Assembly (NCBI GenBank): GCA_001247695.2
Contig: LGRX02025840.1
Span: forward strand, 1-64,000
Length of the DNA: 64,000 nt
Direction of reading: 5' to 3'
From: Cymbomonas tetramitiformis
Taxonomy: Eukaryota > Chlorophyta > Pyramimonadophyceae > Pyramimonadales > Pyramimonadaceae
Under the pieces are notes generated by a model. The model was not told where the DNA came from and did not search any database. It saw only the letters and a list, made by a program, of their open reading frames with translations. The translations under genes were made by a program, and so were the position numbers. Shown here in pieces: positions 17,057 to 27,393 of this stretch (position 1 is its first letter; each line of letters starts with the position of its first letter).

Positions 17057-18490
17057 ATGGACCTGGTGGAGGTGGGAGTCCCAAGAATGGAGTACATCAA
17101 GGGGGCGTTACTGCTGGTACCAGACGCCCTGTCCAGAAGACCTGACTTCAAAGACAAGGACGTTCGCGAGGGGTTGAAGGAGGCAGGAGTGATCGACCCC
17201 ACCTCAGACCTGCCGAAAGACCCTCTGGCAACGCTGGAGTCTGAATGCTTCTCCAGCTCACCACCCGCAGCTCACCCTCACTGGGCCCAGACGGTTGACT
17301 GTTGGCTCTCAGCAGTGGAAACCCTCTCCGTGGCAGAACAGGCCATGGACATGGGGGAGACCATCGCTCTCGTTAATCCGAAGCTCTACAAGGGAATGAA
17401 GGAGGACCACCTCGACTTCGACATGCCTGACTGGCCTGATGCTGATAGCGCGAAGCCGACAGAGGCTCCACACGAACCCCCTGACCGAGCTCCACCTCAG
17501 ATAAGGATAACGAGGAGCATGTCACGCGCTGGGAAAGCCTCTGCGACCCCAGCGCCTCCACAGTTGGCGTCACCGAAGACGCGAACGCCTGCTTCACGAG
17601 CTGACGCATCGGAGGCGCCCACTGAGAAGGCGCCAGCGAGCTCACCACCCCCACAGCAGGCACCCCAGCAGCCAGCTCCATCTCCGGTCCTTCGCCCACA
17701 GAAGCGACAGACCCCACCAGAGGACTCGCAGAATTGGCGTGTCCGAGCAGAGTACTCCTCAAAGTACGCCGAGAAGTTTGGACCCTTCGATGTGGACGCC
17801 TGTTGTGACCTGGGTGGCCGCAACAGACAGGCAGATAGATTCTGGACAGACTGCCTTTCAGAGAAATGGAGGGGCCTCCGGATTTGGTGTAACCCTCCAT
17901 ATAACTCCAAGCACATCACTGTGGAGGCGATTCTGAACAAGTATATCGCTGAATGGAAGGCGGACCCAGAAAACACCTCAGCAGTCTTCGTCCTGCCGGA
18001 TCATCAGTCCAAGCTCCCCGCGTGGCGCAAACTTTTCAGGAAGGCCAATATGCAGATCGTGGAAGTTGTTCCTACCCACGATGATAAGGGCGAGCCCAAC
18101 CAGTTCTTTGAGAACCCAGATGGGAAGGCCTTCGACCTTCGTTGGCCTGTTCTGATAGTACACGCCCCTCCCGCCAAACCACAGCCAGCACGCGTGAGGC
18201 ATCCGCGGACAGCCCCCGCTGTGATAAGGACAGGTGAGGCAGCAGCCTTCAGAGACACTACCTCCCAGCAGTCGGACTCAAAGTTCCTGCGTGCGCTGAG
18301 AGCGGAGTACACCCGAGAGGGAACACTTCGTTCGCTGCGGGAGAAAGTGAAGGCGGCACCGCACCAATGCCTACAGGACTTCAGGCTGGTGGGTGAAGTG
18401 GTTTGGAGGACCGCAGCATACAGTTTTGATGTGTCTACATGCAGTGAGAAGCACACATGTGTACGCGCGACGAAATCATATGCAGAATGA
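17057..18490 (+). CDS. RNase H tail fused to a Dam-like DNA N6-adenine methyltransferase
   Basis: 477 codons. Residues 1-30 are the end of Ty3-type RNase H (MDLVEVGVPRMEYIKGALL, VPDALSRRPD), nearly the same as in element 1. Residues 35-215 are a Pro/Ala-rich linker (CWLSAVETLSVAEQAMDMGE, RITRSMSRAGK). From about 225 to 370 the sequence fits the phage-type DNA N6-adenine methyltransferase (Dam) family: FGPFDVDACCDLGGRNRQ, FWTDCLSEKWRGLRIWCNPPY with the catalytic NPPY at residues 279-282, then SAVFVLPDH. The C-terminal ~100 residues are not recognised. The domain stands where an integrase would be expected in Ty3 elements. DIRS-type elements are known to carry such a methyltransferase after RNase H, but they lack a retropepsin, which element 1 of this family has. 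Confidence 0.8.
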   Translation: MDLVEVGVPRMEYIKGALLLVPDALSRRPDFKDKDVREGLKEAGVIDPTSDLPKDPLATLESECFSSSPPAAHPHWAQTVDCWLSAVETLSVAEQAMDMGETIALVNPKLYKGMKEDHLDFDMPDWPDADSAKPTEAPHEPPDRAPPQIRITRSMSRAGKASATPAPPQLASPKTRTPASRADASEAPTEKAPASSPPPQQAPQQPAPSPVLRPQKRQTPPEDSQNWRVRAEYSSKYAEKFGPFDVDACCDLGGRNRQADRFWTDCLSEKWRGLRIWCNPPYNSKHITVEAILNKYIAEWKADPENTSAVFVLPDHQSKLPAWRKLFRKANMQIVEVVPTHDDKGEPNQFFENPDGKAFDLRWPVLIVHAPPAKPQPARVRHPRTAPAVIRTGEAAAFRDTTSQQSDSKFLRALRAEYTREGTLRSLREKVKAAPHQCLQDFRLVGEVVWRTAAYSFDVSTCSEKHTCVRATKSYAE

Positions 18491-20611
18491 TTGTATATAT
18501 GCAGGAATGCTAAGAGCACATGATCGTTATGCTGTGGATACATACTGCTGTGAATGCATTATTATCATACTGCAGCAGATTCCAATGTTCAGATGACCAC
18601 ACAAATACTTTTGATCATCAACATTATACTTATCAACAGCACAATGATCTGTGCACAACATGTGTGTGCAGATCAGCACACACACACATACACTCATTTC
18701 ACTTACAGCAATCATCAATATATAGTGCATATACTTCTATATCATGCACACATCTTATGCTGAATGATTGCAATGTTGTGAATGGTACATACTTTATTAT
18801 ACTGTACAGCTTGATCACGATAACAGCTGTAGTACATAGAGCACAAGCATATTGCAGTGAATGCTAGTCTATATTCGAATTCATGTTGCAAAGGGTGCCT
18901 GAAAGTAATCTCAACACCATAATTAGTTTGTCGTGTCCTGGTGGAGCCGAGATGCTCTCCAGGTAACATGTATATTCTATGGTGGATTACTAGAAGGAAT
19001 GCTCACCTGAGCTTCATGTAAAATCTATCAGCAACTCATTTCGTAATGAGATTATCATGGAATTACAACAATCCCTAAACTATATATATCATGTTAGATG
19101 TAATCAGTACGTGGTATGCTGACTGTCTGCATGATAAATTGTTAGGATATTGTGATATCCATAAAGATCCTGTAAAGTGTGTGTAAGTAAACACACACAC
19201 ACACTAGTACTAATCAGCAGTACTATACACTGCACAAACACTAGCATTCATTGTACATTTTGAGATTCACTGACTCAAAGTGAATATATCAATTATACTG
19301 TATATGGTAATGTGGATACCACTTTCCAAACACATGTGCGTGGAAAGTGTCAGCGATGGTGATAGTAATGGTAAACAGGATAAGACACCATGCTGAAGGG
19401 CTGGATGGAGTTATCTCCAGACCCGAAGGCTAAATACTGCACCCACAAAACAGCTGGTAACTGTTAGGTGCAGTCCATGCGTCTCATCTCACATATCATC
19501 GCTGGAGCAACTACAAAAACTACTCTGCATATTGACAATTGAATCAGACTTGATCAGATCAATATTGCATGCAACTCTCAGATCAGCTTACATGATATCT
19601 GACATAGTTATCAAGGACAAAACACACACATAAATATGCTGTGTGAAGTTGCTGTGATTGTATCCAGCAAAAGTCCAGATTTGTTCTAAATAAGATATAT
19701 CACTTTGATAAATCTTAAGAGCACAGACCTATGCTCAGAACAAATCATAGGTTGATATATATTACTTCAGTGGGTGTTTCCACTTAAATCAATAAATATA
19801 CATAATCAGAAAAGTATATTTGCTGTACATGGGTTTGAATCAGAAAAACCCAGAATGCTATCAACCATAAATGTTGATATATAGCACAACTCACTTATTT
19901 GCTATGAAATTTGTCATATGCAAAAGTGAAGTTCCTCACAGTGATTCTGTACTTACATTCCACATATACACTGAGATATGTCACTAAAGCGATATTTCAG
20001 ATAGCTGAAAAAGCTGTAAAATGGGTAAAAATGCTCCACGTTTAATTTCAAAATGAAAAATGTGTGCCCATTTTATTTAAAATTATGATTTTATACCTAT
20101 TAAGGTATCAGGAAATCATAATGACACATGTCATATCTGTGTGACACCCTAAATATTAGGTGTTGAATATATAGGGGTAACGCTATTGCTGTAACGATAA
20201 ATCGCTCAAAATGCTGTACGTAAAACACATTTTGAAAATTTCGGATTGATTTTTTTTGCTGAAATGAATGTTTATATATCAAATAACAATCCCTGATTTA
20301 TGCAGCATGTGTAACGCCCTGTAACAACCCTAAAATTAAATGTGTGTGACAGGGGGTGTAACGTACCTCCTGAAAACCACCTTACGTTCATGTAACTATT
20401 AAATGCAGTTTTGCTTAAAAATCTTTGCAAAAACATTATACTGCTTATTTTTTACATGTATTAGGGTTACTGATATCATGTAACACCCTAATCACTGTAT
20501 TGGGTAATAGGGCCACTGTAACCACACATGCCCTAAAATGCCGCTGTTATTTCGAAAAACTTCGTTTTTTTGGCATTATTATATCATGCTAAATCATTAC
20601 AGACATGATAA

Positions 20612-20703
20612 TACTGTGGGCAACAACCCAAGAACTGTAGGGCAACAACCCAAAAACTGCAGGGCTACAACCCAAGGACTGTAGGGCTGCAACCCTAAAA
20701 CTG
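20612..20703. repeat. ~21-bp degenerate array of GGGCTACAACCCAAGAACTG type
   Basis: Four to five units of the form GGG(C)xACAACCC(A)AxxACTGxA follow each other. Each unit has a short GGG...CCC palindrome. The same core in the form GGCTGCATCCCAAGAACTGC appears near 22080-22140, 25552-25632 and 26460-26478, so this is a dispersed family. Confidence 0.75.
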
Positions 20704-22078
20704 TATGAGCTGCTTTCTATAAGGACTGCAAGCTATAAGCTATAAGCCATAAAGTATATAAACAACTGACTGCCTATGTATTCACACTTCCTCAAGGGGG
20801 GAAGAAGGTGGATAGGATTCATACATATCCATTTCATATTCCGATCTGGTGATTTCTGATGGATTGCTTTTGATAAAATCACTGCATCCACAAATAACGT
20901 TGAAATCTGTACAACGTTGAATCCACCATCACTAATAAAGTGTAAACTCGGATGGGAAACTATATTCCAATGACTATAAGTTGACTCTTGCTCAGCATTT
21001 ACATTCTCGAGTAAGTTTGGAATGCTGAACTATATACATAACATATAACCTGATACCATGCTTAATTGCATTTCCTGGATCAGAAGATGATAGTTATATA
21101 ATGTATATATATATATATATCCCACCTGATGCACTTTGGCACTATAGCCGTACATAAGAGTGGGAAGGACAAGTGCATCGCAGTAAGACTGGTTGATATA
21201 GTCCCAGTGTTGGAGGCAGAATTTGGCACCCGAATAACAGCTGATAACTGTTGGTGACCACCATGCAAAACCTTCCAAGCGTAACCCTTTTGTCCTGAGA
21301 TGCAAGTGAATTGTTCATAAATGTTGACATCACATAAAAGCATTCTGATAAAAACCCTATATATCCATGTGAGTTGTCATTACTACAAATGACATGGGTT
21401 TTGAATCGTCGAATGAGTATAACTCCAATGAATTCATTAGTACAGAATAGCTGTAGAGATTATTCCTCCGGCTGGATTGCAATCATTCACAATCCCTGTA
21501 CATTCCGGTGACAAAATATTGCACTGGACTGATCACCACATTGGTATAATCTGTGATATATAAGTCACCAAAGAAAGCATTGCAATCAGCACAATGCTGT
21601 CTAAACTCACAAAGATGAGTAACAGATATTCTCAGATGTAATAAATGGAGGCACAATGTGACCTACGCTAAAATCGCGTATGCTCGGGCACTGTATTGTG
21701 ACCTGCGCTAAGATCGCGTATGCATGGACACAATATGACTCGTGCCGATGACGTGGACACAATTCATACAACCTCCGGTACAAGCGGACAAGGTTGACTG
21801 CCACGACATCACATCTGAAATCAATAAATCACTCAGAGAGAAGGTGTTGACATCAGTACAACACCATTATACATATAGTCATGAGGATTTTAAAGAAGAC
21901 ACAGTCTCTCCGATATTGACAAACATGGTACACATATTACCATGCTCTCTGATCACATATTTGATATCCCACAGCATACGATGATGGTAATAGCAAACCA
22001 CTTCGCCGCTGGAGGGTAGTGTTGTATATATACAGCACATGCTTGGGCACTATATGACCCACGCTGATGACGTGGATT

Positions 22079-22141
22079 CGGGCTGCATCCCAAGAACTGC
22101 GATGCACCTTCGGTGCAATGGGCTGCATCCCGAGAACTGCT
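22079..22141. repeat. Dispersed repeat with UUCG-loop hairpin, copy 1
   Basis: Two GGCTGCATCCCAAGAACTGC-type units flank GCACCTTCGGTGC (22104-22116), a 5-bp stem closing on C-UUCG-G, an exceptionally stable tetraloop in RNA. A second copy lies at 25551-25632. Confidence 0.75.
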
Positions 22142-23313
22142 ATCCAGCTTCATAGTAAGCTTCCACGTCATCACATAGAGGTCGGACCTCTGTTGTATTT
22201 AAACGGCGCTTGACAACCGCCTAGCAATACACTTCCTTGAGGGGGGAAGATGATAAGCTAGAAATACAACTAAAAACCAAATAATAATAAAGACAAATAA
22301 TAAAACAAGTAAGTTGCATCATTGTTTTTGTTTTGGTAAGCCTGACTGTATACAGTCAAACCATGCAGAACTCCATGAAGTGACACATACATCAGCCATG
22401 ACATACATATAAGCTTGATTTTGAAGACCTAAGACATTGTATACATCTGATCTAGCATGTATCCAGATTAGAATTGTATATTGACACGGCGCAAGCACTA
22501 TAGCCTCTGCCACCGATGATCATTGAAAAGGGCAACCATTCCTGATATTTCATACACATCATCTGATTGTATCATTAAAGGTGTCAAGAGTACTCAATGC
22601 AATATGCAGGCTACAGCCTGAGTACAACACCTAGATAGGTCAAAGCCACTGAGCTGACCAATGCAGCATAAATGCTAGTTGTCTTGAAGGCTATACAATA
22701 AGCCTATTGCCCTTATGTCTTGATATGTATCCGTGTATTGGCATCTCTTTGAGGTAATTATACCTACTGAATGAGCCATACCAACCATCTTGTCTTCACT
22801 GATCATTACATATCTGATCATATCGCCATTGAGCAATGCCTATTCTGTGAGATTATATATCACGAGGCATTTCATTAAGTGCACATTAAACAATTGTAGT
22901 GCAACAAAGGTCATCAGCTCTTCATCATACCAAAAGGTTGAGTTGTTGTCAATTGGTTTTTCAGACACCATTTCTCAGAGGTCTATTCATCATAAAATAT
23001 AGAGTCTGTGCAATCATGGCTATTCAGCCTCCGACATAGCTGCATAGCTATTTAGCTTATGACCCAACCGTTGTTAAGCAGCCTCCACGCTATATGGCTG
23101 AAAAATGGCAAGCAATCTCTTCGGTCATTCTTGGGCATATAGCAATCAAGCACAGCCAATCCAGGATGTTTATCCCAAAAATTCTCTTCGAATTATTCAT
23201 ATCTTCTATGTGTCATATGAAACAACCAATATACCACCCTATGATGAAAGTCATCTCCTTCAGTGGTGATTTTGCATAGTGACTTTCTTGCTGTTTATTT
23301 TCTTCTCATGCTG

Positions 23314-23554
23314 CAGGTCTGCTGCATCCCTGTGTGATTTGTCCTCGATGAAAGAACAAGACATGTTGAAGCCAGTTTTGCTTTTGGATGAAGAAAGCTC
23401 AGAAGATGAAGTTACCAGCAAGTTTCGTAGCTGGTACAACGTTCCGGATGTAGCAGTAGCAAAGAGGCGCTTGCAGAATAAGAAAAACGCTGAGCGTGAT
23501 GCCAAAAGACGTAAGAAACAATGTCCTCAGTGGATGTTGGATAGTCAATGGTAG
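23314..23554 (+). CDS. Possible terminal exon of an unknown gene
   Basis: A good 3' splice site (TTTTCTTCTCATGCTGCAG) precedes an open frame of about 80 codons: SAASLCDLSSMKEQDMLKPV, LLLDEESSEDEVTSKF, then VAVAKRRLQNKKNAERDAKR and RKKQCPQWMLDSQW before TAG. The basic cluster looks like a nuclear localisation signal. The base composition is higher in GC than the surroundings. No upstream exon was found and the family is not recognised. Confidence 0.35.
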
Positions 23555-24626
23555 CTCTAGCTAGAAAAGCACATTAGATTCAAATTCTGAACATTTAAGT
23601 GGGCTTGAATGCACTCAAATTTGTACTGAGTTGCAATTGTCCAAAGTTTTTACTCTGACATCATTACTTATTTGTGGAATAGCATACAATGGTATAAACC
23701 ATCCACATATTGATTGACACCATATTTGTAATTTCATAACATTTTGGCACATAAGACAAACATTCTGGAAAGTAACAGAAATTTTATAGTCATAAAACAA
23801 GTCACAATTCTATCGGATTGAAATGACACATTCATCATTCATATTTCTTTATCATAACAAGTCTCTGAATAGTGTCTGCCCAAAAATAAAATGGGCACCA
23901 TTGAGATAAATGATCATGTGCTGAAGAATATACACATATCACTAGGCAATGCCATGTTCCATTCATAATGAAATGACATGTCAGTCATCCATCAACTACG
24001 AAAATACAACTCGTAGTAAGTTGTTGTCATTACGGACACTTCTTGATTGACTCTCCATTAGCTTCGATACCAAAGTTAAACTTCGGTAACTCTCCATCAC
24101 TGATTTCTTTGTTCATCATGACAATCATTTTCCAGAACATTGTCTAAGTTGGGCACACTATAGTGACCCTGAATTGACAAATGTATGTAAGCTTCAACAA
24201 CTGCATTTGACATCATCTGGCATTAGCCACATTCAAAAACGTCAGGCATATTGCCAATATGACGTAGAGAGAATCAATGTTCAGATTGACATTGTTACTT
24301 CTAAAGCATTCGATGAGTAATCTCAGTCTGATTCGCATAACATAATGATTGAATAACATCCTCCATCACCATCTGATTGGTTTGATACATCTCTTTTTGC
24401 GAGGGGGAGGAAGAGTATAGATTCATTCATTTTCATACAGCTGCCACACCTTACATCATTGTGATTTTATGATTTTATCAAAAGTTCCAGCATCTGTGTA
24501 TAGCAGCCATAAAATTGATGACACGGTACATCATGCCGATTGAAACATCAAATGAAGTCTTATTTGACTTATTGACACATCAAGTTCATTGTGAAGAAAT
24601 CATAGATGCATATTTCTCCGGCTCTA
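23555..24626. other. No gene recognised, AT-rich
   Basis: AT-rich sequence without an open frame of interest or recognisable repeats, apart from a purine run (GCGAGGGGGAGGAAGAG) near 24400. Confidence 0.5.
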
Positions 24627-25161
24627 TCATATTATATGAAAGGCACTGGCATAGGAGAAAGATGGTTTTTCAAATGTGAATAAGCTATATTGTACGCTTA
24701 CGACCATCACTTTGACGTCAACAGCCTGAGATGCTGATTGTCGAAATTCAAGAGTTGAAGGATTCGATGAATCAACCTTGATACATGTGTTTTGATTGAT
24801 GAATTGTTGATCCATGGTTTCTCCCCAAATCTTGAGAAGCTGGCACACAAGTTGTTGCCAATGTCTTAAGGAAAGCATCTGAGCAAAGGATTGCCAGTTG
24901 TGCCATCAGGCATCGAATTCTATAAACAGCAAAGCCGAGTGAGTAAATCCGCCACTCTAGCTATTTGCCCGTCATTCCTCCCAGGTTCATGACAAGAGAC
25001 AATTCATCAAAGTCATACACCAATGCATAATTCACATGCATGGTTGCACAGTTTGTATCCGAATGCCATTCCATCAAGGTTAAGCATCTTGACAGTAACT
25101 CTGGCCAACCAAAAGCCTTCCTGTCTTCGGATATCTTGAGCATTCTCATTTCCAGTTCCAT
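24627..25161 (-). CDS. Possible exon fragments of an unknown protein
   Basis: Two minus-strand open pieces, 25161-24961 (MELEMRMLKISEDRKAFGWP..., with TLMEWHSDTNCATMHVNYAL) and 24878-24627 (SLRHWQQLVCQLLKIWGE), read like coding sequence and lie in a consistent order. They are separated by stops in every frame. No confident splice sites or family could be assigned. They may be decayed exons. Confidence 0.25.
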
Positions 25162-25550
25162 TATGGACTAGGAAGCATCATGACTGTGCCTCACCAAGAA
25201 GCTAATCCTCAAAGCCGCACACTTGAGGCGAGCCTTATGAAACAGTGACCTTTGACTTGTGGGGCGTCAACCCCTTATCAAATCCTGAACACTTGTTAAC
25301 ACCTGGATAAATTTATCATGATGCAACTTAAGTGGGATTATAAGTTCCATATAATCATATTGTCTACGTATGCTGAAGGCATAACTGCCGCATATGATCA
25401 CAATAGGTCGCAGCTTCTATAACATTGTGGCTTCTGAGTCAAAAGCTGATAGCCAATGACTTTTGCCAATAATTGCCGACCTAATAATAATCAGGCCGTG
25501 GAAACATGTACCCAAGAGGTTTTCATCCATCGGTCGTATAAATATATCAG

Positions 25551-25640
25551 GGCTGCATCCCAAGAACTGCAGGGCTGCATCCCAAGAACTGCGATGCGCC
25601 TTCGGTGCAATGGGCTGCAGCCCAAGAACTGCAGGGATAT
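25551..25640. repeat. Dispersed repeat with UUCG-loop hairpin, copy 2
   Basis: Three GGCTGCATCCCAAGAACTGC-type units surround GCGCCTTCGGTGC (25596-25608). Relative to copy 1 at 22104, one A-U stem pair has become G-U, so the stem is preserved. Confidence 0.75.
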
Positions 25641-25650
25641 ATCCCTAACA

Positions 25651-26640
25651 TTTTTTACCCTGCATCAAATTGATATGACAGGAGCAGGAATTGATCCTTC
25701 CTTGCTAAGGTGTAGTGAGCCTTGTATAAATCATACCCTTACACAGATACGCATATGCGGGTACCAATATCTGTGAAAAACTGCTAATGCTACCTTTGCC
25801 AAAACCGTGGTTTGTCATCGGATTCTTGGCCAGTCATCCGAGCTACCGGAGATATCGACTGAGGTAGACGGAGTTGTGATCCTAAGTTGTGCTTGACAAA
25901 CATAACTAAAGAAATTTCACATTAGTACGTGGCGAATCCATTCTCACTCATCGCGATAGATGTTCGTCAAAGCGCGCGTACCGGACCAAATATTGAGGAG
26001 TTGAGCAGACCGGGTAAAGGATTATAAGTCCAATCCCGTTAAGCAGGGCCACTCCGTTTACATTAAAACAAGCCCCCGGTGAAATAACTCCGGAAACATA
26101 CACGGGCTCCCCGTTGCCGCCTGTGAACCTCCATAGTAGCTTCAGGAGGGGAGGAAGGGTTGGGTGCACTATATATAACTGTGGAAACATGTACCCAAGG
26201 GTTTTCGTCGATCAGTTGTATATATCAGGCCGAGAATCGTTCGATTATAAATTGTTAAATCGTGGGATCATCGTTCGCAAAGCGACGACGGCTAGCGCAA
26301 ATAATCCGTAACGTATACTTCGGATGCTTTGAATCGTCACTCTGACGCACGATACGTATGGATCAATCAGTAATCCAGCGTCAATCTGCATCACGAAACG
26401 CAATTCATTGAACCTTGAAACGTCACTCTGAAATACGATACGATTTCCAGAAAGGTGGGCTACATCCTAAGAACTGTAAGGTGAGGGACTAAAGTGGACT
26501 CAGTTCCCCCCAATAACCTAAAACACCATGAGGGACGCCTCAAATCGGTGTAAGAAGACTGGTACCAGCAAGAAGCGACAACGACAAAGACATCATAGAC
26601 ATATACAAAGGTATGCCCGTTGTGAGGTCACAACTCTTTT
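25651..26640. other. No gene recognised
   Basis: Unique-looking sequence with one more degenerate copy of the GGGCTACATCCTAAGAACTG core near 26457. No coding motifs, splice structure or RNA gene recognised. Confidence 0.5.
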
Positions 26641-26659
26641 AAGAGGGGAGATCTGTCAG

Positions 26660-26875
26660 GGTCATGACCGATGACATATGTGTCATACATGTCATACGTG
26701 TCATACCTGTCAGACATGTCATACCATGTCATGTCATGTCAGTCGGTCGTGTCATATATTTATGACAGTCGACAGTATGGTCGACCATGACTGTACATGT
26801 CGAGTCGCGTCATATATTGATATGACATTCGTCAGTACGGTCGACGATGACTGTACATGTCGCCAGATGATAATG
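26660..26875. repeat. TGTCATAC microsatellite and ~63-bp tandem duplication
   Basis: 26670-26745 is built of TGTCATAC/CATGTCAT units. It is followed by two copies (near 26749 and 26812) of a ~63-bp block containing TCATATATTxATGACA, GTATGGTCGAC and GATGACTGTACATGTCG. The TATGACA flavour resembles the array at 7260-7490. Confidence 0.75.
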
Positions 26876-27130
26876 TCATATCATCAGGCATCCCTCTCAT
26901 CGAGAGTTCGTACGTCGAACTCGATGATGGCAAAGCAAAGATACATCTTGAATGACAAACAAGAACCATCTTGGCTTTTAGCATGCGCGGAACTCGCATG
27001 CGCAGCATGAACGAACTAGTCGTTTCCACAATGCTGGTCGTTCAACCTACGTCTCGGGTTCACAACCCAATGGCGGTACCATCTAAGATGATGGGAGACG
27101 TATGGTACTTAAGTGAGGAAGCGTTGTGCT

Positions 27131-27393
27131 TCAGCAGATCTTCTTACAGAGACTGCACTCACAAACCCGCTTATCCGTACACTTGCATTGCTGTCCAACT
27201 TTGCAGTGTTTCTTGTATACTGATAATATATTCACGGCGCCTGTATATCCAGCCGTATCAACCTTCCACATTCCATATATATCTAAAAATTTTCCCCCGT
27301 AAACAACGACACCGCCACCCCGCACACCTGACACCTCAGCAGCCGTGCCACCACGCCACCCGCCACGACACAGCGTTGTTCATAATCGCGACA
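27131..27393 (-). other. Dispersed repeat copy B and adjoining Cys-rich frame
   Basis: 27290-27393 is the second copy of the ~115-bp repeat at 6069-6183, in the same orientation. A 67-codon minus-strand frame (27334-27131) starts in it and ends in a Cys-rich tail (HCKVGQQCKCTDKRVCECSL, then CKKIC). In another minus frame the repeat reads RDYEQRCVVAGGVVARLLRC, as at copy A. Whether either frame is expressed is unknown. Confidence 0.45.

Larger units (their letters stand above)
14280..18490 (+). mobile_element. Ty3-type retroelement, element 2 (gag and methyltransferase, RT deleted)
   Basis: Plus-strand order: CCHC gag (14280-16694), an in-frame TGA, a short pol N-terminal piece (16695 to ~17030), then directly the last ~30 residues of RNase H (from ~17040) joined to a Dam-like methyltransferase (to 18490). 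Compared with element 1, the protease, RT and nearly all of RNase H are missing, so an internal deletion of about 2-2.5 kb ends near 17035. No integrase and no matching terminal repeats were seen. The left limit is uncertain. Confidence 0.8.
18491..23313. other. AT-rich gene-free stretch with dispersed short repeats
   Basis: Composition drops sharply to AT-rich after 18490. No protein motif, tRNA or rRNA was recognised. It contains (AC)n near 19190-19203, (TA)n near 21102-21120, a 21-bp array (separate entry), a UUCG hairpin repeat (separate entry), and purine runs of the form AAGGGGGGAAG near 20797 and 22240, each about 40-50 bp after a TATA-like TATATAAAC or TATTTAAAC. The TATA-plus-purine pattern could be remains of retroelement ends, but no pair of long terminal repeats could be assigned. 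Confidence 0.6.

Noticed and set aside
20790..22250. LTR retroelement pair defined by TATA boxes and purine runs
   Set aside because: The flanking sequences do not align as long terminal repeats and no coding region lies between them.
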